Below are positions 43,783 to 52,167 of a DNA stretch of 64,000 nucleotides, piece by piece. Under the pieces are notes generated by a model that did not search any database, was not told the origin of the DNA, and saw nothing but the letters and a program-made list of their open reading frames with translations. The translations under genes and the position numbers were made by a program. Location: contig NC_009485.1 in assembly GCF_000015165.1 (NCBI RefSeq), positions 1,714,001 through 1,778,000 of the forward strand, written 5' to 3'. Numbering within the stretch: the stretch's first letter is position 1; each line of letters begins with the position of its first letter. This stretch comes from Bradyrhizobium sp. BTAi1 (GTDB lineage Bacteria; Pseudomonadota; Alphaproteobacteria; Rhizobiales; Xanthobacteraceae).

Positions 43783-44472
43783 TTGCCGGAGAACCAGCCC
43801 TTGATCGCCCGCCATTCGTTGCTGTCGCTTGCCGTGCTGATCGGCCTCTGCTCGGGGCCGGCGCTGGCACAAAGCGCATTCCCGGCCTTGCCGGGTGAGT
43901 CCCGCCCTGCCGCCAATAACAGCTCGGCCTTTCCACCGATCGGTGGCAGGCCTGCCGCGCCGGCGGCGGCGCCCACCGCCTTTCCGAGTACCGGAGCGCC
44001 GGCGTTCGGCGGCGGCGGTGGTGGTTTCCAGCCGCCCGCCATGGCCGCGCCACAGGGCGGTCCGCCGGACAACTGCATGAAGGAATTCATCCCGTTGCGC
44101 GAAGAGGCGGAGCGGCGCGGCAAGCTGATCAAGGCCGCGAGCGACCGCAAGGCCTCTCCGGATGAGGCCTGCAAGCTGATCGGAAATTTCGGCAAGGCCG
44201 AAGTGAAGATGATCAAATATGTCGAAGCGCATGCTGCAAGTTGCGGCATTCCGCAGCAGATCGCAGAACAGCTGAAGACGGGTCACAAGGGTACGGAAGC
44301 CCTTGAGAAGAAGGTTTGCGCCGTGGCCGCCCAGATGCAGACGCGGGGCAGCCCGGCCGCGCCCAGCCTGAGCGATGTGCTGGGGAGCTCCGCCGCGCTG
44401 CCCGAAGCCAACACCGGCAAGAAGGGCGGGTCGGCGTTCGACACCATGACCGGCAACGTTCTCACCCGATGA
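43783..44472 (+). CDS. Exported four-cysteine protein, paralogue B
   Basis: This protein of about 229 residues has a signal peptide (LLSLAVLIGLCSGPALA), then a Pro/Ala/Gly-rich linker of about 70 residues. The same domain as the previous gene follows (CMKEFIPLREEAERRGKLIK, EAC, SCGIP, VC). The four cysteines align exactly. A low-complexity tail follows. The start TTG at 43783 has GAGGA nine bases upstream; TTG 43777 is an alternative. The gene overlaps the start of ubiA by four bases (ATGA), so it is co-transcribed with it. Confidence 0.75.
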   Translation: MPENQPLIARHSLLSLAVLIGLCSGPALAQSAFPALPGESRPAANNSSAFPPIGGRPAAPAAAPTAFPSTGAPAFGGGGGGFQPPAMAAPQGGPPDNCMKEFIPLREEAERRGKLIKAASDRKASPDEACKLIGNFGKAEVKMIKYVEAHAASCGIPQQIAEQLKTGHKGTEALEKKVCAVAAQMQTRGSPAAPSLSDVLGSSAALPEANTGKKGGSAFDTMTGNVLTR

Positions 44473-45401
44473 GCGACACCGCCGTCCGCGTTGCTGACGC
44501 GACCGGCAATTGGGTCGACACGCTGGCGCCCGTCTGGAGCCGGCCCTATCTGCGGCTGGCCCGCTATGATCGCCCGATCGGATCCTGGCTGCTGTTGATG
44601 CCGTGCTGGTGGTCGGCCGCGCTGGCGGCCGGCATGTCGGGACAGCTCACCATGCTGCCGGCCTGGATCGCGCTGTATTTCGTCGGCGCGTTCGCGATGC
44701 GGGGGGCCGGCTGTACCTGGAACGACATCACCGACCGCGATCTCGACGCCAAGGTGGAACGCACGCGCTCGCGGCCGATCCCGGCCGGGCAGGTCGGCGT
44801 CAAGCAGGCGCTGGCCTTCCTGGTCGCGCAGGCGCTGATCGGCCTGATGGTATTGCTGCAGTTCAACCGTTTCGCGATCCTGACCGGGATCGCATCGCTG
44901 GTCATTGTCGCGATCTATCCGTTCATGAAGCGAATCACCTGGTGGCCGCAGATGGTCCTGGGGCTCGCCTTCTCGTGGGGCGCGCTGATGGGATTTGCGG
45001 TCGCTTTCGGCCGCCTCGATGCCACGGCGCTGTTGCTCTACGCCGGCTCGATCGCATGGGTGATCGCCTACGACACGATCTACGCGCATCAGGATGCGGA
45101 GGATGATGCGTTGATCGGCATCAAGTCGACGGCGCGGCTGTTCGCCGACCGCACGCATCTGGCGCTCATCCTCTTCTACGGGCTGGCCGTGGTCTTGATC
45201 GGCGCCGCGCTCGTCACTGCCCACGCTGGCGTGGCTGCCTGGATCGGGCTTGCCGGTTTCGCGGCCCATCTCGGCTGGCAGGTCCACCGGCTCGACACCG
45301 CCGATCCGGCGCTGTGTCTGCGCGTGTTCAAGTCGAATCGCGATGCCGGGCTGCTGCTGTTCGCAGCCCTGCTGGTCGACGCGGTCTTGCGCGTACTGTG
45401 A
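44469..45401 (+). CDS. ubiA: 4-hydroxybenzoate polyprenyltransferase UbiA
   Basis: This 310-residue membrane enzyme with about nine helices prenylates 4-hydroxybenzoate in ubiquinone synthesis. The two Asp-rich motifs are NDITDRDLD near residue 85 and YDTIYAHQDAEDD near residue 200, and both are intact. The start ATG overlaps the stop of the four-Cys paralogue. It converges directly with a DUF6101 gene, whose last base is next to the ubiA stop. Confidence 0.95.
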   Translation: MSDTAVRVADATGNWVDTLAPVWSRPYLRLARYDRPIGSWLLLMPCWWSAALAAGMSGQLTMLPAWIALYFVGAFAMRGAGCTWNDITDRDLDAKVERTRSRPIPAGQVGVKQALAFLVAQALIGLMVLLQFNRFAILTGIASLVIVAIYPFMKRITWWPQMVLGLAFSWGALMGFAVAFGRLDATALLLYAGSIAWVIAYDTIYAHQDAEDDALIGIKSTARLFADRTHLALILFYGLAVVLIGAALVTAHAGVAAWIGLAGFAAHLGWQVHRLDTADPALCLRVFKSNRDAGLLLFAALLVDAVLRVL

Positions 45402-45926
45402 TCAGTTGCGCGCGATGATCTCGCGTTCGCCGCGATAGATCGACGCCGGATTGAGCAGGTGGCCGACGCGGCGGCGCATCAGGAAACGCGGACGGCGGTC
45501 GCGGATCGCGTTGCGGCGACGGCGGCGCGGCGCGGCTTCTCTGTGCGTGTCCTGAAGCTGCGGCAGCGCGAACGTTTCGCTCCACATCGCCCAGGCTGCA
45601 GCGATCTCGCTCGGGTCGTCGTCGACGCAGAGAGGGATGGTGAGCGACGGGTCGCGGTGGACGAGAACCAGCATCATCCGCGAGTCGTCGAGCTCGCGAA
45701 GCGCGATGCCGAGGAAGTCGCTGACGCGGAGGTTCACGGCCATGCGCATGCCGCTGACGGCACGGCGCAGCACCACGCGCTCCCGGTGCAGTTCGACCTG
45801 CCGGATTCCGCCATCGGCACGGGTATCGTGCGCGCTGAACGAGACGGGCAGGGAAAGAGGGTCGAGCCGCACGGCGCGGCCCGACCCTGCGGAATGGCTT
45901 CCGCCTGTTGCTGTTTGACGCCTCAC
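45402..45926 (-). CDS. DUF6101 family protein
   Basis: This 174-residue protein has a basic C-terminal tail with many Arg (RRRRRNAIRDRRPRFLMRRR). The beta-rich core has RQVELHRERVVLRR and NLRVSDFLGIALREL, matching the DUF6101 pattern I recall for alphaproteobacteria. The start is a GTG at 45926 with ggggaga nine bases upstream. The function is unknown. Its stop adjoins the ubiA stop. Confidence 0.65.
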   Translation of the reverse strand: MRRQTATGGSHSAGSGRAVRLDPLSLPVSFSAHDTRADGGIRQVELHRERVVLRRAVSGMRMAVNLRVSDFLGIALRELDDSRMMLVLVHRDPSLTIPLCVDDDPSEIAAAWAMWSETFALPQLQDTHREAAPRRRRRNAIRDRRPRFLMRRRVGHLLNPASIYRGEREIIARN

Positions 45927-46046
45927 GGCTTGGTCTCCCCGCCGGGATTATGTTCCCGGTCGATGCGTGAGACCTTGCCACGCACCCCGCCCGTTTCAGC
46001 TTAAGAAGCCTGGTTAATCAGCGGTGACGCATGATCCTCTTACCGT

Positions 46047-46112
46047 CATGATTGACAAGCGCTTGCCCCGCATGATTGACGAGACCTTGCCGATTTGCCG
46101 ACAATCCGACGT
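46047..46112. repeat. Direct repeat upstream of pmbA
   Basis: ATGATTGACAAGCGCTTGCC and ATGATTGACGAGACCTTGCC occur about 24 bases apart, differing at a few positions. The TTGACA/TTGACG words could serve as promoter -35 boxes. The upstream 45927-46046 stretch holds no gene. It may be a regulator site or a chance duplication. Confidence 0.4.
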
Positions 46113-46209
46113 GCCGTCCGCCTGCCTGCTTGAAGTCGGCGTGAACAGGCCACATTTCGTTTGGATTGAGTCGTCCTCGTCGCCACCAGACATCGATCGG
46201 AATTTGTTC

Positions 46210-47604
46210 GTGACCTCTTCCCCCTCAGCTCCTGCTTCGTCGACCTCCGTTCATTCCGATCTTCTCGATCAGTCCGCGCTCACGGCGCTCGCCCAGCGGC
46301 TGGTCGAGGCTGCACGGAAGGCCGGCGCCGATGCCGCCGATGCGATCGCGGTGCGCGGCGTTTCCCAGGGCGTCGAGGTCCGCGACGGTCGTGTCGAGGA
46401 ATCCGAACGCTCCGAAGGCGACGATGTCGGGCTGCGCGTCCTGGTCGGCAAGCGCCAGGCTGTGGTGTCGACCAACGACGTCAGCGGCGACGGTGTGGCA
46501 CGGCTGGCGGAACGGGCCGTCGCCATGGCCCGCGTGGCGCCCGACGACAAATATGTCGGCCTCGCCGATCCCGCGCTGCTGGCCCGCAACATTCCCGAGC
46601 TCGACCTTCTCGATCCGCAGATCCCTGTGATCGCCGAGTTGGAGCGGCGTGCCCAGGAGGCGGAAGCTGCGGCGATGGCGGTCAAGGGCGTAACCAAATC
46701 GGGCGGAGCGTCGGCTTCGGCCGGCATCGGCGGCATGGTGCTGGTCACCAGCGACGGCTTTCATGGCGCGTATCTGCGCTCAAGCCAGAGCATCTCGACG
46801 ACCGCGATCTCCGGTGAAGGCACCGGCATGGAGCGCGACTATGACTACACGGCGGCGCCGCACGGCGCCGATCTGCTGGCCCCGGCGGCGGTCGGCCGCA
46901 GCGCCGGTGAGCGTGCCGTGGCGCGCGCCAATCCGCGCAAGGTCGCGACCTGCCAGGTGCCGGTCGTGTTCGATCCGCGGGTGTCCGGTTCGCTGGTCGG
47001 CCATCTCGTCGGCGCTATCAACGGCGCTTCGATCGCGCGCAAGACCAGCTTCCTGAAGGACAAGCTCGGCGCGCAGCTGTTTGCCAAGGACATCCGCATC
47101 ATCGACGATCCGCTGCGTCCGCGTGGCCTGCGTTCGCAACCTTTCGACGCCGAGGGCGTCCAGGTGAAGAAGACCGCGCTGGTCGACGATGGCGTCCTGA
47201 CGACGTGGCTGCTGGATTCGGCGACGGCGCGCGAGCTTGGGCTGGCCACGACCGGGCATGCCCATCGCGGGGTGTCGTCCTCGCCATCGCCGGGTCCGTT
47301 CAACCTGCATCTCGAAGCAGGCGTGGTGACGGCCAAGGAGCTCATCTCGGACATCAAGCAGGGCTTCTACGTTACCGACCTGATCGGCTCCGGCGTCAAC
47401 GGCGTCACCGGCGACTACAGCAGGGGCGCGTCCGGTTTCTGGATCGAGAATGGCGAGATCACCTATGCGGTAAGCGAGGTGACGATCGCCGGTCACCTGT
47501 TCGAGATCTTCAAATCGATGACGCCCGCCAGCGACCTGGAGTTCCGCTATGGGGTCAATGCGCCGACGGTGCGCATCGAAGGGTTGACGCTTGGCGGACG
47601 CTGA
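46210..47604 (+). CDS. pmbA: PmbA/TldD-type metallopeptidase
   Basis: This protein of about 464 residues is a member of the TldD/PmbA family, which processes modified peptides or the CcdA antitoxin in other bacteria. Evidence is the N-terminal SEGDDVGLRVLVGKRQAVVSTND, the middle VSGSLVGHLVGAINGASIARKTS, and the C-terminal GVNGVTGDYSRGASGFWIENG. No zinc HExxxH is present, which fits the PmbA subunit, whose TldD partner is elsewhere. The start is uncertain: GTG at 46210 is used, TTG at 46204 is possible. It overlaps the next gene by 14 bases. Confidence 0.88.
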   Translation: MTSSPSAPASSTSVHSDLLDQSALTALAQRLVEAARKAGADAADAIAVRGVSQGVEVRDGRVEESERSEGDDVGLRVLVGKRQAVVSTNDVSGDGVARLAERAVAMARVAPDDKYVGLADPALLARNIPELDLLDPQIPVIAELERRAQEAEAAAMAVKGVTKSGGASASAGIGGMVLVTSDGFHGAYLRSSQSISTTAISGEGTGMERDYDYTAAPHGADLLAPAAVGRSAGERAVARANPRKVATCQVPVVFDPRVSGSLVGHLVGAINGASIARKTSFLKDKLGAQLFAKDIRIIDDPLRPRGLRSQPFDAEGVQVKKTALVDDGVLTTWLLDSATARELGLATTGHAHRGVSSSPSPGPFNLHLEAGVVTAKELISDIKQGFYVTDLIGSGVNGVTGDYSRGASGFWIENGEITYAVSEVTIAGHLFEIFKSMTPASDLEFRYGVNAPTVRIEGLTLGGR

Positions 47605-48409
47605 GATCGAGAAACCGGCCGGGACGACCCTTGCGGCGGATGCCGGGCTTCTGAAGCAGGCGGTGCGCGAGGCTGGCGAGCTGGCGCACGCGATGTTCGG
47701 CACCGAGCTGCGCAAATGGACCAAGGGGGCATCGTCCCCGGTGTCCGAGGCCGACATGGCCGTCAACGAGCTTCTCGAACGCCGGTTGAGGTCGGCCACG
47801 CCCGATTACGGTTGGCTGTCGGAAGAAAGCGCTGACGATTCCGATCGGCTCGACCGGTCGCGGGTCTGGATCGTCGACCCGATCGACGGCACCCGGTCCT
47901 TTCTCGCCAGCCGCCAGGATTGGTGCGTGAGCGTCGCTTTGGTCGAGGACCAGTCGCCGATCCTGGCCGCCGTCTATGCCCCTGTCACCAGCGAGTTCTT
48001 CTTCGCAGGCCTGGGACAGGGCACCACGCTCAACGACCAGCCCGTTCAGGCCGCCCAGGGGACTGCACTGGACTTTGCGCGCGTGGCGGGCCCCAAACCG
48101 CTGGTTGAGAAGCTGGCTCCGCAATTTGCCCGAATTGAACTCCATCCCCGAATCGGATCATTGGCGCTGCGCCTGTGTCGTGTCGCGCACGGTGCGCTCG
48201 ATGCCGCTTTTGCAGGCGGGCAAAGCCGCGATTGGGATCTTGCGGCGGCTCATCTGATCGTGCAGGAAGCGGGAGGTAAAATGACCGCATTGTCCGGCGA
48301 GACGATCCTCTATAATCGTCCGGAAGTGGTGCACGGGGTGCTGGTAGCAGCGGGCCGCGACCGACATGCTGATATCGTCGCGCAATACCGCCGCTTACCG
48401 CCAGGCTGA
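47591..48409 (+). CDS. Inositol-monophosphatase family phosphatase (CysQ-like)
   Basis: This 272-residue Mg-dependent, Li-sensitive phosphatase acts on 3'(2')-phosphoadenosine phosphates or inositol phosphates. The motifs are YGWLSEES (Glu78-79), VDPIDGTRSF (Asp96 and Asp99), and WDLAAAHLIVQEAGGKMT near residue 213. The TTG start at 47591 overlaps the pmbA end. It leads the block that continues with DUF4170 and lipid A genes. Whether it is a CysQ or an inositol enzyme cannot be settled. Confidence 0.88.
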   Translation: MADAEIEKPAGTTLAADAGLLKQAVREAGELAHAMFGTELRKWTKGASSPVSEADMAVNELLERRLRSATPDYGWLSEESADDSDRLDRSRVWIVDPIDGTRSFLASRQDWCVSVALVEDQSPILAAVYAPVTSEFFFAGLGQGTTLNDQPVQAAQGTALDFARVAGPKPLVEKLAPQFARIELHPRIGSLALRLCRVAHGALDAAFAGGQSRDWDLAAAHLIVQEAGGKMTALSGETILYNRPEVVHGVLVAAGRDRHADIVAQYRRLPPG

Positions 48410-48466
48410 ACGGCTCCGGATCGCACGCTCCACTCGCCAGCAAGGCGCCGATTAGGAATGGTACCG

Positions 48467-48706
48467 ATGACAGATAGCGCCTCGCAGCAGCTCCTTCACC
48501 TCGTGATCGGCGGCGAACTCATCAATCTCGACAAGAACGAATTCAAGGATCTCGACAAGGTCGATATTGTCGGCGTGTATCCGAACTATGCGGCGGCTCA
48601 CGCGGCATGGCGAGCCAAGGCGCAGATGACGGTCGACAACGCCCATATGCGCTATTTCATCGTCCACCTGCACCGGCTGCTCGATCCCGGTCAGGACGCG
48701 AAGTAA
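48467..48706 (+). CDS. DUF4170 domain protein
   Basis: This 79-residue protein matches DUF4170 (LLHLVIGGELINLDKNEFKDL, then VGVYPNYAAAHAAWRAKAQMTVDNAHMRYFIVHLHRLL). It is small, acidic to neutral and without a signal. The ATG at 48467 has AGGA nine bases upstream; an earlier ATG at 48458 abuts the site. The family is found next to lipid A genes in alphaproteobacteria, as here, but its role is unknown. Confidence 0.85.
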   Translation: MTDSASQQLLHLVIGGELINLDKNEFKDLDKVDIVGVYPNYAAAHAAWRAKAQMTVDNAHMRYFIVHLHRLLDPGQDAK

Positions 48707-48723
48707 GACGCAAAGCTTTCGAC

Positions 48724-49461
48724 TTGAAACATCTCGTCCGTAATATGCTGCGTAGCGGCTGGTTCCAGCGCGCCGTTGGGTTTCTCGCGGCCGAGTACCT
48801 GCGCCTGGTTTGGCTCACCAACCGCTTCACCTATGAGCCGGCGGATGTCTACGACATCGTCGAGCCGCAGATGCCGGCGATCTTCGCCTTCTGGCACGGC
48901 CAGCATCTCCTGACACCGTTCATCCGGAACAAGCCGAGCTACCGCGCCAAGGTGCTGATCTCCCGCCATCGCGACGGCGAGTTCAACGCCATCGCCGCCG
49001 AGCGGCTCGGCATCGGAACCATTCGCGGCTCGGGGGACCACGGGTCCTCCTTCCACCGGAAAGGCGGGGTGGGGGCCTTCAAGGAGATGGTGCGCGCCCT
49101 GGAAGACAACTATAACGTAGCATCGACCGCGGATGTGCCGAAGCGTGCGCGGATTGCGGGCCTCGGCATCATCATGCTCGCGCGTGAATCAGGACGTCCG
49201 ATCATGCCCTTTGCGATGGTCACGAGCCGCTTCATCCGCCTGAAGAACTGGGACAGCACCACCATCAATCTGCCCTTTGGCCGCGGCGCATTGGTGGGGA
49301 TCAAGGAAATCAGCGTGCCGCGCGATGCCGACGCCGCGGCGATGGAGCAGGCGCGCCTCGACCTCGAAGCCACGCTGAACGAATGCATGCGCCGCGCCTA
49401 TCAGATCGTTGGCCGCCCGGATGCCTGCCCGCCGCCCGTGACGGGGGCGTCCAGTGGCTAA
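48724..49461 (+). CDS. DUF374 lysophospholipid acyltransferase-like protein
   Basis: This protein of about 245 residues has an N-terminal hydrophobic stretch and a DUF374 core: PAIFAFWHGQHLLTPF, then LISRHRDGEFNA and GTIRGSG with SSFHRKGGVGA. The His-Gly and RGSG motifs resemble PlsC-like acyltransferases, so it may acylate lipid A or a related lipid at the inner membrane. The start is a TTG at 48724 (family-typical N-terminus); an ATG at 48745 is possible. It overlaps waaA by eight bases. Confidence 0.85.
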   Translation: MKHLVRNMLRSGWFQRAVGFLAAEYLRLVWLTNRFTYEPADVYDIVEPQMPAIFAFWHGQHLLTPFIRNKPSYRAKVLISRHRDGEFNAIAAERLGIGTIRGSGDHGSSFHRKGGVGAFKEMVRALEDNYNVASTADVPKRARIAGLGIIMLARESGRPIMPFAMVTSRFIRLKNWDSTTINLPFGRGALVGIKEISVPRDADAAAMEQARLDLEATLNECMRRAYQIVGRPDACPPPVTGASSG

Positions 49462-50761
49462 CACGCTCCCGATGGCCCTGCGCGTGTACCGCGGGTTGTC
49501 CTCGGCGGCGGCGCCGCTTGCGCCGGCCTTGATCAGGCAGCGGCTCAAGCACGGCAAGGAAGATCCGGAGCGGACCGACGAACGCCGCGGCCTGAGCCAC
49601 GACACGCGCCCGCTCGGACCGCTGGTCTGGATTCACGGCGCGAGCGTCGGCGAGGTGCTGGCGGCGGCGGCGCTGATCGAGCGGTTGCGCGCGCTCAACA
49701 TCCGCATCCTGCTCACCTCGGGAACGGTGACCTCGGCCGCGATCGTGGCCAAACGTTTCCCACCGGATGTGATCCATCAATACGTCCCCTATGACACGCC
49801 GCGTTTTGTGGAGCGGTTTCTGGATCATTGGCGCCCATCGCTCGGGCTGTTCATCGAATCCGACCTCTGGCCCAATCTGATCCTCGCCGGCGCCTCCCGG
49901 CGGGTGCCGATGGTCGTGATCAATGGACGGATGTCGCCGCGCTCGTTCCCGCGCTGGCGCCGCATGTCCGGCACGATCTCCGCGCTGCTCGGCCGTTTCG
50001 ACCTTTGCCTGGCCCAGTCGCAGGCCGATGCCGAGCGGTTTTCCGCGCTCGGCGCCCGCAATGTGATCACGACGGGCAATCTCAAGCTCGATGTGCCGGC
50101 GCCGCCGGCCGATCCGGTCAAGCTCGAACGATTGACGGCGATGACGCGCGGCCGCCCGGTGATCGTCGCCGCCTCCACGCATCCGGGAGAGGAGGAGATC
50201 CTCATTGCGACGCACAAGGCGCTGTCCAGCGCCTTGCCGTCCCTTCTCACCGTGATCGTGCCGCGGCACCCTCAACGTGGATCCGCGATCGCCGATCTCG
50301 TCGCCGGCGCCGGCCTGCAGACAGGCCTGCGGTCGCGCGATGGTCAGCCGCTGGCCGGAACCGAGATTTATGTCGCCGACACGATCGGCGAACTCGGGCT
50401 GTTCTATCGGCTGGCCTCCATCGTGTTCATGGGCGGCTCGCTGGTCGAGCATGGTGGCCAGAACCCGATCGAGGCCGTCAAGCTCGGCGGAGCCATCGTC
50501 CACGGACCCCACGTCTTCAATTTCGCCGAAGTCTACGAAGCGCTCGATTCGGCGGCTGGCGCCCGTCTCGCCCAGGATCAGGTGGCTCTGGTCCGGCAGT
50601 TCAGACATCTGCTGGCCGATCCCGAGGCGGGCAACAGCCTGGTCGCTGCCGGCTCGCGCGTCGTCAATCAGCTTGGCGGCGCGCTGGAGCGAACGATGGC
50701 TGCGCTGGAGCCGTATCTCCTGCAGGTCAGGCTGGAGATGGGGACCGCGCGAGATGCGTGA
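49454..50761 (+). CDS. waaA: 3-deoxy-D-manno-octulosonic acid transferase WaaA (KdtA)
   Basis: This 435-residue GT-B enzyme adds Kdo to lipid IVA at the inner membrane. Evidence is the N-terminal LVWIHGASVGEVLAAAALIE (near residue 55), then FIESDLWPNLI, and the C-terminal MGGSLVEHGGQNPIEA for CMP-Kdo binding. The start is a GTG at 49454 overlapping the acyltransferase gene, and its end overlaps lpxK by eight bases. Confidence 0.95.
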   Translation: MANTLPMALRVYRGLSSAAAPLAPALIRQRLKHGKEDPERTDERRGLSHDTRPLGPLVWIHGASVGEVLAAAALIERLRALNIRILLTSGTVTSAAIVAKRFPPDVIHQYVPYDTPRFVERFLDHWRPSLGLFIESDLWPNLILAGASRRVPMVVINGRMSPRSFPRWRRMSGTISALLGRFDLCLAQSQADAERFSALGARNVITTGNLKLDVPAPPADPVKLERLTAMTRGRPVIVAASTHPGEEEILIATHKALSSALPSLLTVIVPRHPQRGSAIADLVAGAGLQTGLRSRDGQPLAGTEIYVADTIGELGLFYRLASIVFMGGSLVEHGGQNPIEAVKLGGAIVHGPHVFNFAEVYEALDSAAGARLAQDQVALVRQFRHLLADPEAGNSLVAAGSRVVNQLGGALERTMAALEPYLLQVRLEMGTARDA

Positions 50762-51791
50762 GCCGGCCTTCTGGCACCGGCCGCACGCCTGGCAATCGCT
50801 GCTGCTGTCTCCGCTCTCGGTGCTGTATGGCGCCATCGCCGCACATCGGATGGCGCAGAGTGGCCTCGATGCCGGAGTTCCCGTCATCTGCGTCGGCAAT
50901 TTTCATGTCGGCGGCGCCGGCAAGACGCCGACGGTGCTGGCGCTGTCGGCTCTGCTCCGCGAACTCGGCGAGCACCCGGTCGTGCTGAGCCGCGGCTATG
51001 GTGGCCGGCTGGCTGGGCCTGTGGCGGTCGATCCCGCCATCCACGCGGCCGCTGACGTCGGCGACGAGCCGCTGATGATGGCCGCCCACGTGCCTGTCGT
51101 GGTGTCGCGCCATCGCGCCGAAGGCGTCGGGCTGGCGAAGACGCAAGGCGCCAGCGTGATCCTCATGGATGATGGCTTTCAGAACCCGTCGCTCACCAAG
51201 GATCTCGCATTGATCGTGATCGATGGCGCGCGCGGGCTCGGCAACGGCAGGGTGTTTCCAGCCGGACCGCTGCGCGCGCCCTTGCCGCCGCAGCTCGCGC
51301 GCACTGATGCGCTGATCGTGGTCGGCAGCGGCGCCGCTGGTGAGGCGGTCGCAGCCCGCGTCACCGCAGCGGGAAAGCCGGTTTTCAGAGCGCATCTGCA
51401 GCCGGACCCCGAGGTGGTCGCAGCGCTGGCCGGGCGGCCGCTGCTCGCCTTCGCGGGCATTGGCGATCCCCAGCGCTTCTTTCGGACCCTCCGTGCGAGC
51501 GGGCTCGACGTCGTGGGCGAGCGTGCGTTTCCCGATCATCATCCGTTTTCAACCGATGAGATCGCCGCGCTGGCCGACAAAGCCAGGCATCAAGGCGCGA
51601 CGCTGGTCACAACCCAGAAGGATCTGGCCCGGCTTCGCGGCCATCGCATCTTGGGCAGATCGGACCCGGTGATCACGGCGTTTCCTGTGACGCTGCAATT
51701 CAGCGATCCGACGGCCTTGCGCAGCTTGGTCGCGCACCGGCTCGCGTCGGCGCGGCAGCGTCAGCCATTCGCCTTGAGCGCGCCGGGATAA
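50754..51791 (+). CDS. lpxK: Tetraacyldisaccharide 4'-kinase LpxK
   Basis: This 345-residue membrane-associated kinase phosphorylates the 4' position of the lipid A precursor. The P-loop variant VGNFHVGGAGKTP is near residue 52, and LSRGYGG, DDGFQNPSL and FPAGPLRAPL are family motifs. The ATG at 50754 overlaps waaA. Its 3' end overlaps the convergent DUF2093 gene by 31 bases. Confidence 0.95.
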   Translation: MREPAFWHRPHAWQSLLLSPLSVLYGAIAAHRMAQSGLDAGVPVICVGNFHVGGAGKTPTVLALSALLRELGEHPVVLSRGYGGRLAGPVAVDPAIHAAADVGDEPLMMAAHVPVVVSRHRAEGVGLAKTQGASVILMDDGFQNPSLTKDLALIVIDGARGLGNGRVFPAGPLRAPLPPQLARTDALIVVGSGAAGEAVAARVTAAGKPVFRAHLQPDPEVVAALAGRPLLAFAGIGDPQRFFRTLRASGLDVVGERAFPDHHPFSTDEIAALADKARHQGATLVTTQKDLARLRGHRILGRSDPVITAFPVTLQFSDPTALRSLVAHRLASARQRQPFALSAPG

Positions 51792-52003
51792 TGTCGCTGC
51801 AGCACCGCGCTCGGCAGCGCATAGGCCTCCTGCAGATCGACGCTCCAATATTTCAGCTCATCGAGCGGGATCCGCGCATCGGTCACGGCGCATCGCACGT
51901 AGCTTCCTGGCGAAATCACGCGGAAGTCGCCATCCAGATACTGCACCTGCGCTTCCCCCTGGCCCGAGGGGCCGAACTTGTTGAGCACGTCCGTGATCTC
52001 CAT
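51761..52003 (-). CDS. DUF2093 domain protein
   Basis: This 80-residue protein matches DUF2093 (GEAQVQYLDGDFRVISPGSYVRCAVTDARIPLDELKYWSVDLQEAY). The residues before the end are conserved in the family. It has no signal peptide and no known role. It is convergent with lpxK and overlaps its last 31 bases, which is unusually close. Confidence 0.85.
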   Translation of the reverse strand: MEITDVLNKFGPSGQGEAQVQYLDGDFRVISPGSYVRCAVTDARIPLDELKYWSVDLQEAYALPSAVLQRHYPGALKANG

Positions 52004-52167
52004 CCATGTACGCCGACGAGCGCACGAAGGTCATAGCTTGTTGATTTCTAACACAGATGGAGGCCGCTGTCGCTTCCGCAAACCCACTGATTTGTGATGC
52101 TTCGGCCGGAAACTCCGTGCTAGCTAGAATTTTGGATCTCTGCCGCTCGTCGTGCCCGGCTGGTTTG

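Noticed and set aside
46000..46020. TTAA-N9-TTAA near 46004-46016
   Set aside because: Spacing is nine rather than the seven of a CtrA site.
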